Of a stretch of 64,000 nucleotides of DNA, positions 51,226 through 60,258 are shown one piece after another. Each line of letters begins with the position of its first letter. Position 1 is the first letter of the stretch. The position numbers were made by a program, and so were the translations under genes. This DNA comes from Aestuariimicrobium soli. Lineage in GTDB: Bacteria; Actinomycetota; Actinomycetes; Propionibacteriales; Propionibacteriaceae. Below the pieces are notes generated by a model. It searched no databases. It was not told the origin of the DNA and saw nothing but the letters and a program-made list of their open reading frames with translations. The stretch lies in contig NZ_JBPJSQ010000003.1 in assembly GCF_051192575.1 (NCBI RefSeq), forward strand, positions 310,001-374,000. Direction: 5' to 3'.

Positions 51226-51258
51226 CCGGGGGTCGCGGCGTGGTGCTGCGGCCCCCGG
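51226..51258 (+). terminator. Strong hairpin after the xylanase gene
   Basis: CCGGGGGTCGC (51226-51236) pairs with GCGGCCCCCGG (51248-51258), 11 bp including one G-T pair, starting 20 bp after the stop. Confidence 0.65.
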
Positions 51259-51264
51259 CATGTC

Positions 51265-51374
51265 CGTTTGCCTGCCGAGCGCACCGTTTCCTCGGTCGTG
51301 TCGAGCGTTTGCCCCGTCAACGTGCGTTTGCCCTTGTCGCAACGGCGGTAAAGGCACGCTCGAGAGGCAAACGC
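51265..51374. repeat. CGTTTGCC repeat cluster
   Basis: CGTTTGCC occurs at 51265-51272, 51306-51313 and 51325-51332, and as its complement at 51366-51373. The last two extend to a 9-bp inverted repeat (GCGTTTGCC/GGCAAACGC). The first copy is part of the 14-mer CGTTTGCCTGCCGA that also occurs at 49968-49981, before the xylanase gene. The rest of the 51206-51441 spacer shows no gene. Confidence 0.7.
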
Positions 51375-51441
51375 GGTGGGGGTGGCGGCTCGACCCGGCG
51401 AAGTCTGCTTGGCTGGAGGCGGGGGAGAGAGGATCGCCGTC

Positions 51442-52932
51442 GTGCACGCACCCGCCACCGGCTTCGTCCGCCGTGAGGGCACCCAGCTGCTCGGCCCCGA
51501 CGGCAAGCCCACCCACTTTCGCGGGGTCGGCATCGGCAACTGGCTGCTGCCCGAGGGCTACATGTGGCGCTTCTTCGCCGGCGCCACTCGTCCGCGACTG
51601 ATGGAGCGCCGCCTCGCCGAACTCGCCGGCCGCGAGTACGGGGACGCCTTTTGGCCGCGGTTCCGCGACGTCTTCTTCACCGCGGACGACGTCGCCGCCA
51701 TCAAGGCCGCTGGCTTCGACCACGTGCGCCTGCCCTTCAACTGGCGCCTGTTCATGGACGAGACCACCGGCGACTGGGTCGAGGAGGGGTTCACCCGGCT
51801 GCAGCAGGCCGTCGACTGGTGTCGCGCCGAGGGGCTGCTGGTGTTGCTCGACCTGCACGGCGCTCCGGGCGGTCAGACGGGGGCCAACATCGACGACTCC
51901 GAGCACGATCGCCCCGAGGTCTTCGAGTCACCGCACCGCGAACGCTGCCTCGCGCTGTGGGTCGAGGTGGCCCGCCGGTTCGCCGATGACACCACCGTGA
52001 TGGGCTACGACCTGCTCAATGAGCCCTGCCGTGACGAGTTCCAGCACCGCCACGCGGACGACCTCGCGTTGCTCTACCGCGACCTCAGTCGGGCGATCCG
52101 CACCGTCGACCCGCACCACCTGCTGATGTACGAGGGCTCCCACTGGGCCACCAATGTCTCGATCTTCACCGACCCGGCCCACGCCGACTTCTGGGACGAG
52201 AACTCCTGCCTGCAGTTCCACCGCTACTGGGACGCTCCCGACCGCGACGGGCTCGCCCGGTTCCTGGCGGCCGCCGACCAGCTCGACCGTCCGCTCTACA
52301 TGGGTGAGGGCGGCGAGAACTCCGTCGGCTGGCTGCGGGCGGCGTTCGGCAGCTACGACCAGTTGGGCATCTCGTGGAACTTCTGGCCGTGGAAGAAGCT
52401 GCACAACCCGTCGTCGCCCGCCGACGCGCCCGCCCCCGAGGGCTGGGACGAGGTGGTGGCCGTGTTCGAGGCGACCGATCCGCAGGGCTCGGGCCCCACC
52501 GCCGAGCGCACGCGCGAACTGTTCGACGCGGTGCTCGAGAGTTTCCGGCTCGAGCGGTGCACCCAGCACCAGGCTCTGCTCGACGCCCTGCTGCAGGCAC
52601 CCCGCGGGGTGCTGCCCGCCTACGCCGTGGAGCACCGCTGGGGCGAGCCGGTCGGCTCCGGGGTGCGCGCCCTCGACGGCTGGACGATCGAGCACCGCGG
52701 CGGCGACCAGGGGGCCAACCCGTTCTCGGCCGATCCCGCCGAGCGGGCCCGGGCCGGTGAGCACGTGCTGCTGCTGGCCCCCGGCGAGCGCGCCACGTTC
52801 CGGGTGGCCGGTCGTCCGGCCGAGGCACAGGTGATCGGGTCGTCGTCCGCCTCGATCGAGATGCACGACGACCGACTGGTGGTCACGGGTGGTCCCGGCG
52901 GCTCGGAGGTGGTGGGCATCCGGCTGGGATGA
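51442..52932 (+). CDS. GH5 family glycoside hydrolase, apparently cytoplasmic
   Basis: Product of 496 residues from GTG 51442, preceded by AGAGAGGA. The GH5 barrel starts with FRGVGIGNWLLPEGYM; FDHVRLPFNWRLFM and LLVLLDLHGAPGGQTG are conserved strands. The acid/base is in DLLNEPC (near 194) and the nucleophile in YMGEGGEN (near 289). The C-terminal ~150 residues form another, probably beta-rich, domain. No signal peptide is present, so it should act on imported oligosaccharides such as xyloglucan or glucan fragments. Subfamily and substrate are inferred from the neighbouring GH31 and GH42 genes. Confidence 0.85.
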   Translation: MHAPATGFVRREGTQLLGPDGKPTHFRGVGIGNWLLPEGYMWRFFAGATRPRLMERRLAELAGREYGDAFWPRFRDVFFTADDVAAIKAAGFDHVRLPFNWRLFMDETTGDWVEEGFTRLQQAVDWCRAEGLLVLLDLHGAPGGQTGANIDDSEHDRPEVFESPHRERCLALWVEVARRFADDTTVMGYDLLNEPCRDEFQHRHADDLALLYRDLSRAIRTVDPHHLLMYEGSHWATNVSIFTDPAHADFWDENSCLQFHRYWDAPDRDGLARFLAAADQLDRPLYMGEGGENSVGWLRAAFGSYDQLGISWNFWPWKKLHNPSSPADAPAPEGWDEVVAVFEATDPQGSGPTAERTRELFDAVLESFRLERCTQHQALLDALLQAPRGVLPAYAVEHRWGEPVGSGVRALDGWTIEHRGGDQGANPFSADPAERARAGEHVLLLAPGERATFRVAGRPAEAQVIGSSSASIEMHDDRLVVTGGPGGSEVVGIRLG

Positions 52933-52992
52933 TTTTGGGCCATGACACAACAAATTGGTCACAAAACCTTCCCGCGCCGACGATGCCTGGTC

Positions 52993-53020
52993 TAAGGTGC
53001 AGGAGTCGAAACGCTTCGAC
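52993..53020 (+). promoter_or_regulatory. -10 and LacI operator of the second importer operon
   Basis: TAAGGT (52993-52998) is a -10 candidate. GTCGAAACGCTTCGAC (53005-53020) is a 16-bp palindrome with one mismatched pair, placed over the transcription start, with the central CG of LacI-family operators. The LacI gene at 56716-57735 is the likely partner. Confidence 0.7.
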
Positions 53021-53083
53021 GGTGGTTCGCCCGTGACGCTCGTCGCTCACGCACCACCCGATCTCACAAGGAAGTGAAGGAAG

Positions 53084-54718
53084 ATGACCATCGATCTGTC
53101 GCGCCGCGGTCTGCTCGGCGCCCTGGGTGTCGGAGCCATCGCCGTCGCCGGCCCGAGCGTGCTCGCCGGCTGCCGCACCAACCCGCAGGGGGCCCCCACC
53201 ACCAACCCGTCGGCCGCCGCCGACGCCCTGATCCCGAAGTACACCCTCAAGGAGTACGCCAAGCCCGACTACCCGCCGCCGGCCAACGGGTTGGAGAAGA
53301 TTCCCGCCTCGTTCGCGAAGTCCTACGACACGCCCCCCGGCTCGGGCTCCACCATCACGGCGATGACGCCGCTGTGGGGCGCCATCCCCAAGACCACGGG
53401 CAACAAGTACTTCGACGGCATCAACGCTCGCCTCGGCAGCACCATCAAGTTCCAGATCTCCGACGGCAACACCTATGGCGACAAGCTCGCCACCGTGATG
53501 GCCTCGAAGAAGGACCTGCCCGACTGGCTCTGCCTGACCACCTGGAGCCTGCCCGCCCGCTTCTCGGACACCGCGCCCGACCTGTTCGAGGACCTCACCC
53601 CCTACATCGGTGGCGACAAGGTCAACGACTACCCGAACCTCGCCTCGGTGCCCACCGATTCGTGGCGCTACAGCGTCTACAACGACACGCTGATCGGCAT
53701 CCCGATGCCCGACGCCGGCATTCCCAACCCGCTGTTCTACCGCGCCGACCTGTTTGAGAAGTTGGGCGTCACCGACCTGCCCACCACCCCGGACGAGGTG
53801 CTCACCCTCGCCAAGGAACTCACCGACACCAAGGCGGGTCGCTACGGCTGCGACGACCTGTGGAACCAGGCGCAGAACTTCTACGGCGTGCCGCCGAGCT
53901 GGCGGTTGGACGACGCCGGCAACCTGCTCAACCGGGTCGAGACCGACGAGTACCGCCAGGCCCTGGAGTGGATCGCGAAGCTGTTCAAGTCGGGTGCCGT
54001 GCACCCCGACGCGGTGGCCGGCAACGGCGGCGACGCCAAGACCCGCTTCGAGTCGGGCAAGACGTTGATGCTCTCCGACGGCATCGGCGGCTGGGCCGAG
54101 GCCCTGCAGCGTCAGCTGCCCACCAACCCCACCTACAGCCAGCTGCCCATGCCGGTGATCGGCAATGGCTCGGGCGACCCCGTCGTCTGGAAGGGCCCCG
54201 CGATGGGCATCTTCTCGGCGATCAAGAAGGGCACCGCCGAGGCGAAGGTGAAGGAGATCCTCAAGCTGGCCGACTTCATCGCGGCCCCGTTCGGCACCGA
54301 GGAGTACAACCTGATCAACTACGGCATCGAGGGCACCCACTACACGCTCGACGAGAACAAGCTGCCGAAGATGACCGACCTGGGTGGCGCCGAGGTGCAG
54401 CCCACGTTCATCTTCCTGGCCTCGCCCGCCCCGTCGGTGGCCAAGGTGCAGTTCCCGGGCTTCGTGAAGGCCTACTCCACCTGGGTCAACGAGACCGCGA
54501 CCCACTACAAGGAGCCGCTGTTCTACGGCATGAACATCACCGTGCCGACCCGGCTGGCCTCGATCGGCTCGCCGTTCGACGACCTGTCGAAGGACATCGC
54601 CCGCGGGCGCAAGACCCTCACCGACCTCGACAAGGCGATCGAGACCTGGAAGAAGGCCGGCGGCGAGGAACTGCGCACCATGTACAAGAAGATCCTTGAC
54701 GAGACCAAGCCCTCGTGA
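53084..54718 (+). CDS. Tat-type lipoprotein sugar-binding protein (LplA-like)
   Basis: Large extracellular solute-binding protein of 544 residues. The N-terminus has a twin-arginine-type sequence (DLSRRGLLGALG) and a lipobox VLAGC (Cys near 30). The mature domain includes DKLATVMASKKDLPDWL, GIPMPDAGIPNPLFYRADLF and KTRFESGKTLMLSDG. Size and sequence match the LplA/YtcQ group that pairs with LplB/LplC-type permeases and handles complex oligosaccharides. The following permease overlaps by 4 bp (GTGA). Xyloglucan-type oligosaccharides are the likely cargo, from gene context. Confidence 0.9.
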   Translation: MTIDLSRRGLLGALGVGAIAVAGPSVLAGCRTNPQGAPTTNPSAAADALIPKYTLKEYAKPDYPPPANGLEKIPASFAKSYDTPPGSGSTITAMTPLWGAIPKTTGNKYFDGINARLGSTIKFQISDGNTYGDKLATVMASKKDLPDWLCLTTWSLPARFSDTAPDLFEDLTPYIGGDKVNDYPNLASVPTDSWRYSVYNDTLIGIPMPDAGIPNPLFYRADLFEKLGVTDLPTTPDEVLTLAKELTDTKAGRYGCDDLWNQAQNFYGVPPSWRLDDAGNLLNRVETDEYRQALEWIAKLFKSGAVHPDAVAGNGGDAKTRFESGKTLMLSDGIGGWAEALQRQLPTNPTYSQLPMPVIGNGSGDPVVWKGPAMGIFSAIKKGTAEAKVKEILKLADFIAAPFGTEEYNLINYGIEGTHYTLDENKLPKMTDLGGAEVQPTFIFLASPAPSVAKVQFPGFVKAYSTWVNETATHYKEPLFYGMNITVPTRLASIGSPFDDLSKDIARGRKTLTDLDKAIETWKKAGGEELRTMYKKILDETKPS

Positions 54719-55731
54719 GCAACGCCCCAGCCCAGCTGGGGGCCGAGACCGACACCGCCCCCGCGCGGACCGCCAAGGTCCGCGCGGGTCGGCGCGAACG
54801 CTCCGGCCCCCCGACGCGCAAGCTGAGCCTGTGGACGCGTTTCAAGCGCGACCGCTCGCTCATCCTGATGACGGTGCCCGGTGTGGTGCTGCTCGCGGTG
54901 TTCGCCTACCTGCCGATGGCCGGCAACATCATCGCCTGGCAGGAGTACAACCCGGTGCGGGGCTTCCGGAACTCGCCCTTCATCGCCTGGGACAACTTCG
55001 CCCGCATCTTCACCAACCCGCAGTTCGCGCTGGCGGTGAAGAACACGCTGGTGATCACGCTGTTCCAGCTCGTGTTCTACTTCCCGATCCCGATCATCCT
55101 GGCGCTGCTGCTCAACAGCGTGCTGTCGACCAAGGTGCGCACGTTCATCCAGTCGGTGGTCTACCTGCCGCACTTCTTTAGCTGGGTGATCGTCGTGACG
55201 GTCTTCCAGCAGATGTTCGGCGGCGCCGGCCTGCTCAACCGCATCCTGATCGACCACGGTATGCAGCCGTTCGACCTGATGACCAACCCGCACACCTTCC
55301 TGGTGCTGATCACCTCGCAGGCGGTCTGGAAGGACGCGGGCTGGGGCATCATCATCTTCCTGGCGGCGTTGTCGGCGGTCGATCCGGCCCTCTACGAGGC
55401 CTGCGCGATCGACGGCGGCAACGGCTGGCGGCGCCTGTGGCACGTCACCCTGCCCGCCCTGAAGTCGGTGGTGATCCTGCTGCTCATCCTGCGGTTGGGT
55501 GATGCGCTGAACGTCGGTTTCGAGCAACTCATCCTGCAGCGTGCGGCCGTCGGCCCCGATGTCAGCGAGGTCATCGACACCTACGTCTACTACCAGGGCG
55601 TCATCGCCGGTGACTGGGGCTTCGCCACCGCCGCCGGACTGATGAAGGGCGTCGTGGGGCTGTTGCTCGTCCTGGGCGCCAACAAGCTCGCCCACATGTT
55701 CGGAGAGTCGGGGGTGTACCAGAAAGCATGA
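54715..55731 (+). CDS. ABC transporter permease (LplB-like)
   Basis: Product of 338 residues from a GTG overlapping the stop of the binding-protein gene. After a basic N-terminus, six helices follow; the first is SLILMTVPGVVLLAVFAYLPMAG. The family-specific WQEYNPVRGF segment and the EAA-type loop YEACAIDGGNGWRRLWHVTLP are present. It overlaps the next permease by 4 bp (ATGA). Confidence 0.92.
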   Translation: MSNAPAQLGAETDTAPARTAKVRAGRRERSGPPTRKLSLWTRFKRDRSLILMTVPGVVLLAVFAYLPMAGNIIAWQEYNPVRGFRNSPFIAWDNFARIFTNPQFALAVKNTLVITLFQLVFYFPIPIILALLLNSVLSTKVRTFIQSVVYLPHFFSWVIVVTVFQQMFGGAGLLNRILIDHGMQPFDLMTNPHTFLVLITSQAVWKDAGWGIIIFLAALSAVDPALYEACAIDGGNGWRRLWHVTLPALKSVVILLLILRLGDALNVGFEQLILQRAAVGPDVSEVIDTYVYYQGVIAGDWGFATAAGLMKGVVGLLLVLGANKLAHMFGESGVYQKA

Positions 55732-56726
55732 GTACCGGATCCGTTGACCAACTGGGGGCGGAGGCCCCCGTGACGCTGGCCCCCACCGAGGCCACCCGCG
55801 TGCCGGGCACGGTGCGACGCAAGCACCGCGACCCCAACCGTCCCGCCTACATGGAGCCCGCCCACCCGGTCGGCACCGCCCTGAAGGTGATCGTGCTGGC
55901 CGCGATCACGCTGGCGGTGCTGTTCCCGCTGTGGTCGATCCTGATCACCTCGTTCTCGACCAATCAGGCCGTCACCCGGGCCGGCGGCATGGTCACGGTG
56001 CCCGACGGGCTGACCGTGTCGGCCTATCGTCAGATCCTCTCGGGCGGCATCGTCACTCGGGCGGCGCTGGTCAGCGTGTTCGTCACGGGGGTCGGCACGG
56101 TGCTGTCGACCACCGTGTCGGTGCTGGCGGCCTGGGGGCTGTCGAAGCCGTCGTCGCTGTTCCATCGTCCGATCCTGTTCATCTTCCTGATCACGATGTT
56201 CTTCGGCGCGGGCATGATTCCCAGCTACCTGTTGGTGAGCGCGCTGGGGCTGCTCGACAGCCTGTGGGCGCTGATCCTGCCGGGGGCGGTGTCGGCGTTC
56301 AACGTGCTGATCCTGCGCAACTTCTTCATGGCGATCGAGCCGGCCATCATCGAGGCCGCGCGCATCGACGGGGCGGGGGAGTGGCGCATTCTGTCGACGA
56401 TCGTGCTGCCGTTGTCGAAGGCCGTGATCACCGTGGTGGCGCTGTTCTACGGGGTCGGCTACTGGAACGCCTTCTTCAACGCGATGCTCTACATCAACGA
56501 CAACACCAAGTGGCCGCTGCAGTTGGTGCTGCGCTCGTACGTGTTGCAGGGGGTCTCGCTGCCCGGCGGTGATTCGGGCACCATCGACGTCGCCCACGGT
56601 CAGGTCACCGGCCTGCCCATCAAGATGGCCGTGGTGGTGCTGGCGATCATCCCGATCCTGGTGATCTACCCCTTCGTGCAGAAGCACTTCACCAAGGGTG
56701 TGATCTTCGGTGCCGTCAAGGGGTGA
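55728..56726 (+). CDS. ABC transporter permease (LplC-like)
   Basis: Product of 332 residues with six predicted helices. The conserved loop reads IEAARIDGAGEWRILSTIVLP and the C-terminus is FVQKHFTKGVIFGAVKG, characteristic of LplC/YtcP proteins. The EAA Glu-Ala-Ala is kept. It completes the importer; as with the first importer, no ATPase gene is nearby. Its end overlaps the LacI gene by 11 bp. Confidence 0.92.
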   Translation: MSTGSVDQLGAEAPVTLAPTEATRVPGTVRRKHRDPNRPAYMEPAHPVGTALKVIVLAAITLAVLFPLWSILITSFSTNQAVTRAGGMVTVPDGLTVSAYRQILSGGIVTRAALVSVFVTGVGTVLSTTVSVLAAWGLSKPSSLFHRPILFIFLITMFFGAGMIPSYLLVSALGLLDSLWALILPGAVSAFNVLILRNFFMAIEPAIIEAARIDGAGEWRILSTIVLPLSKAVITVVALFYGVGYWNAFFNAMLYINDNTKWPLQLVLRSYVLQGVSLPGGDSGTIDVAHGQVTGLPIKMAVVVLAIIPILVIYPFVQKHFTKGVIFGAVKG

Positions 56727-57735
56727 CCGTGCCCTCGACCATCAGGTCGGGGGCCACCAGGTGCACGGTCGGTCGGCCCTGCCCGGCCAGCGCCGCCATG
56801 GCGAGATCGACGGCGGACGAGCCGATGCGTCGTCCGGGAAGGTCGATGGTGGCCACCGACGGCCCGTGTCGGGCGACCATCGAGCGGGGGCCGACCACCA
56901 CCACGTGGGTGTCGTCGCCGAGGCGGCGGCCGGCGGCGGCGATCGCCGTCAGCACTCCCTCGGTGGCCGCCTCGTTGTGCACCACGAAGCCGGCCAGGTC
57001 GGGCCAGCGTTCGAGCAGGTCGGTGGTGGTGCGCACGCCGTCGGCGAAGGACGCCTCGCAGGCGGCGGTCTGCAGGTCGACCCCGAGCCGGGCGGCCTCG
57101 TCGGTGACCCCGCGCAGCATGCGGTCGGCGTAGCTGGTGTGACGCTCGAGCACCGCCGGCGGGGAGCCGACGAGGGCGACGCGTCGTCCGCCCGTCGCCT
57201 GAAGGTGGGAGCTGGTGAGATGGGCGTGCAGGTGGGCGACGGCGAGCCGGCCGGCGGCCTCGAAGTCGACGTCGATGCAGGTGAGCCCGTCGGCGTGCGC
57301 CGGCAGGCCGATCAGCACCGACGGCTGGCGCATCGTCCGCAGCGCGGGCAGGCGGGCATCGTCGGACTCGACATCCATCACCACCAGGGCGTCGACCAGA
57401 CCGGCGCCGGCGCGGGGGATGGCGTCGGGGTCGTCCCCGGTCAGGATGAGCACGTCGTGATCGTGGAAGCGGGCACGGGTGACCACGCCGGCGACGAACT
57501 GCATGATCACGCTCACGTCGACGTCGGGCCGAAGCGGCATCACCAGCCCGATCACCCGGGTGCGTTGGCTGGCCAGCGCGCGGGCGCCGGGGTGGGGCCG
57601 GTAGTTCAAGGCCGCGACGGCCTCCAGCACCCGCTGGCGGGTCGGCTCCGAGATCGGTCGGCGCCCCGACAGCACGTACGAGACGGTGCTCGCGGAGACG
57701 CCAGCGCGCCGCGCCACGTCTTCGATACCTGCCAT
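56716..57735 (-). CDS. LacI family regulator (second importer, GH31)
   Basis: Product of 339 residues. The HTH is GIEDVARRAGVSASTVSYVL, with hinge NYRPHPGARALASQRT. The effector domain is shorter at its end than the other LacI proteins here and lacks the usual VVGFDD segment, reading VVVVGPRSMVARHGPSVATID. It lies between the importer and the divergent GH31 gene, so it may control both. ATG 57735 was chosen; longer frames run through the spacer. No clear operator is seen in the 57736-57836 spacer, so its site is probably at 53005. Confidence 0.9.
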   Translation of the reverse strand: MAGIEDVARRAGVSASTVSYVLSGRRPISEPTRQRVLEAVAALNYRPHPGARALASQRTRVIGLVMPLRPDVDVSVIMQFVAGVVTRARFHDHDVLILTGDDPDAIPRAGAGLVDALVVMDVESDDARLPALRTMRQPSVLIGLPAHADGLTCIDVDFEAAGRLAVAHLHAHLTSSHLQATGGRRVALVGSPPAVLERHTSYADRMLRGVTDEAARLGVDLQTAACEASFADGVRTTTDLLERWPDLAGFVVHNEAATEGVLTAIAAAGRRLGDDTHVVVVGPRSMVARHGPSVATIDLPGRRIGSSAVDLAMAALAGQGRPTVHLVAPDLMVEGTVTP

Positions 57736-57836
57736 GTGTTCCCCCTCGGCGCCCCCGTTGTCAGGGCCACCACCCGGCAAGCATCGCAGACCGCCAACAC
57801 AGCACCACCACCCCTTCCAGCAGAAATGATGTGCCC

Positions 57837-60194
57837 ATGAAGTTCTCCGACGGTTACTGGATGCTGCCACCCGGCGTCGAGGCCATTCGCGGACGCGCTG
57901 TCGTCGACGTCGAGGTCGGCGACGACCGGCTGGTCGCGCACAGTGCCGACCAGGCGATCCACCACCGCGGCATGACCCTCAACCGACCGCTCATCACGGT
58001 CGAGCTCGACTCGCCCGCCGAGGGGGTGATCGGGGTGACCATCGAGCACCATGCCGGTCACGGACGACGCCAACCCGACCTCGGGCTGGCCAGCACCGGC
58101 GACGTGCGCGTCGAGACCGGCGATCACGACGGCTGGGCCGTGCTGACCAGCGGCGACCTGCGCGCCCGACTGGCCACCTCGGGGGAGTGGTCGCTGATCT
58201 TCGAGCGCCGTGACGGCGACGGCTGGCGCACCCTCACCTCGTCGGGCCCCCGGTCGGTCGCCCACCACACCGTCACCGGACGAGGCGCTGACGACGGCAG
58301 CCATGTGCGCGAACAGCTGGCGATCGGGGTCGGCGAGCACTTCTACGGGTTGGGCGAGCGGTTCGGGCCGCTGGTCAAGAACGGCCAGACCGTCGACATC
58401 TGGAATGCCGACGGCGGCACCTCGTCGGAACAGGCCTACAAGAACGTGCCCTTCCTGCTGTCGGATCGCGGCTACGGCGTGCTGGTCGAGTCGACCGACA
58501 AGGTCTCGTGGGAGGTCGCCAGCGAGGCGGTCTCGGCGGTGCAGTTCTCGGTGCCGGGGGAGCGGCTGCGCTACCTGGTGGTTGACGGCCCGACGCCCGC
58601 CGACGTGCTGGTGCGTTACACGGGGCTCGCGGGTCGTCCGGCGAAGGTGCCCGCCTGGTCGTACGGGCTGTGGCTGTCGACCTCGTTCACCACCGACTAC
58701 GACGAGGCCACGGTGCTGTCGTTCGTCGACGGCATGGCCGAGCGGGGCATTCCGCTGAGCGTGTTCCACTTCGACTGCTTCTGGATGCGCCAGTTCCACT
58801 GGAGCGACTTCGTGTGGGACCCGGCGACCTTCCCCGACCCACGCGGGCTGCTCGCCAAACTGCACGACCGCGGCCTGCGGGTGTGCGTCTGGATCAACCC
58901 CTACATCGCGCAGCGCTCGCACCTGTTCGACGAGGGTGCCGAACGTGGTTTCCTCGTGCGCACGACCTCGGGTGCGGTCTGGCAGACCGATCAGTGGCAG
59001 GCGGGCATGGGGCTGGTCGACTTCACCAACCCCGAGGCCAGCGACTGGTACGCGGGCAAGCTGCGGGCCCTGCTCGACGACGGTGTCGACTGCTTCAAGA
59101 CTGACTTCGGTGAGCGGATTCCCACCTCGGCCGATGGCGAGGCGATCGTCTGGCACGACGGCACCGACCCGCAGCTGATGCACAACTGGTACGCCACGCT
59201 GTACAACGCCTGCGTGCACGACCTGCTGGTGCGCGAACGGGGCGAGGGTGAGGCCGTGCTGTTCGCCCGCTCGGCCTCGCTGGGTGGCCAGCAGTACCCG
59301 GTGCACTGGGGTGGCGACTGCGAGTCGACGTTCGCGTCGATGGCCGAGTCGCTGCGCGGCGGGCTGTCGCTGGCGGCCTCGGGCTTCGGGTTCTGGAGCC
59401 ACGACATCGGCGGCTTCGAGGGCACGCCCGACCCGGCGGTGTTCAAGCGCTGGGTGGCGTTCGGCCTGCTCAGCTCGCACTCCCGCTTGCACGGGTCGAC
59501 CTCGTACCGGGTGCCGTGGGTGTTCGACGACGCTCAAGCCGGCGACAATCAGGCCGCAGAGGGGGAGGCGGTCGCGGTGACGCGGGCCTTCACGAGGCTG
59601 AAGCTCTCGCTGATGCCCTACCTGGCCGGGGCCGGGCTGGCCGCCCACCGCACCGGGGTGCCGGTGATGCGCCCGCTGGTGCTCGACTTCGCCCACGACC
59701 GCACCGCCTGCCTGGTCGAGCACCAGTACCTGCTGGGCGATGCGCTGCTGGTGTCGCCGGTGTTCTCGGCCGAGGGTGAGGTCGAGTTCTACCTGCCCAC
59801 GGCGCCCGGCGGGTGGACGAACTGGTGGGACGGCTCCGTGGTGCCCGGGGGCCAGTGGCGCCGCGAGACCCACGGCTTCGCCAGCCTGCCGCTGTACGTG
59901 CGACCGGGGTCGGTGGTGGCCGTCGGCGCCCGCGACGACACCCCCGAGAGCGACTGGGCCGACGGGGTCGTGCTGCGCGTCTTCCAGCCCGCCGACGGGT
60001 TCGATCGCGAGGTGCGGGTCGGTCGTCCGGATGGCTCGGAGGTGGTCTTCTCGGTGAGGCGGTCCGGTGACACCGTCGAGGTGACCTCGGACGACGCACC
60101 CGCCGGCTGGGGGGTCGCCCTCGGCATGGGCGAGGTCGTCCGCGAGACCGACGGGACGGTCACCGCCTCGATGGAGGACACGTTGGTCGAGTAG
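57837..60194 (+). CDS. GH31 alpha-xylosidase (YicI type)
   Basis: Cytoplasmic enzyme of 785 residues. The N-terminus MKFSDGYWMLPPGV and the domain MVEGVI-like IEHHAGHG region match YicI. The catalytic barrel has FHFDCFWMRQFHWSDFVWD; the nucleophile Asp is in FKTDFGERIP (near 422) and the acid/base Asp in VHWGGDCES (near 493). The GERIP context after the nucleophile is typical of alpha-xylosidases rather than alpha-glucosidases. It would remove alpha-1,6-xylose from xyloglucan oligosaccharides. The stop codon lies inside a REP-like element, and GH42 follows 64 bp later. Confidence 0.93.
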   Translation: MKFSDGYWMLPPGVEAIRGRAVVDVEVGDDRLVAHSADQAIHHRGMTLNRPLITVELDSPAEGVIGVTIEHHAGHGRRQPDLGLASTGDVRVETGDHDGWAVLTSGDLRARLATSGEWSLIFERRDGDGWRTLTSSGPRSVAHHTVTGRGADDGSHVREQLAIGVGEHFYGLGERFGPLVKNGQTVDIWNADGGTSSEQAYKNVPFLLSDRGYGVLVESTDKVSWEVASEAVSAVQFSVPGERLRYLVVDGPTPADVLVRYTGLAGRPAKVPAWSYGLWLSTSFTTDYDEATVLSFVDGMAERGIPLSVFHFDCFWMRQFHWSDFVWDPATFPDPRGLLAKLHDRGLRVCVWINPYIAQRSHLFDEGAERGFLVRTTSGAVWQTDQWQAGMGLVDFTNPEASDWYAGKLRALLDDGVDCFKTDFGERIPTSADGEAIVWHDGTDPQLMHNWYATLYNACVHDLLVRERGEGEAVLFARSASLGGQQYPVHWGGDCESTFASMAESLRGGLSLAASGFGFWSHDIGGFEGTPDPAVFKRWVAFGLLSSHSRLHGSTSYRVPWVFDDAQAGDNQAAEGEAVAVTRAFTRLKLSLMPYLAGAGLAAHRTGVPVMRPLVLDFAHDRTACLVEHQYLLGDALLVSPVFSAEGEVEFYLPTAPGGWTNWWDGSVVPGGQWRRETHGFASLPLYVRPGSVVAVGARDDTPESDWADGVVLRVFQPADGFDREVRVGRPDGSEVVFSVRRSGDTVEVTSDDAPAGWGVALGMGEVVRETDGTVTASMEDTLVE

Positions 60195-60223
60195 CGGCGA
60201 GGAACGAGCCGCGTGTCGAGACC
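60185..60223 (+). repeat. REP-like element overlapping the GH31 stop codon
   Basis: GGTCGAGTA, a 5-bp stem GCGGC/GCCGC around a 9-nt loop GAGGAACGA, then GTGTCGAGACC. The outer TCGA sequences can also pair. It shares its flanks with the element at 17809-17842. From memory, closely similar elements are scattered through many actinobacterial genomes. Confidence 0.65.
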
Positions 60224-60258
60224 CCCCACCCGTCCACCCCACCTCACGGGAGCGAACC

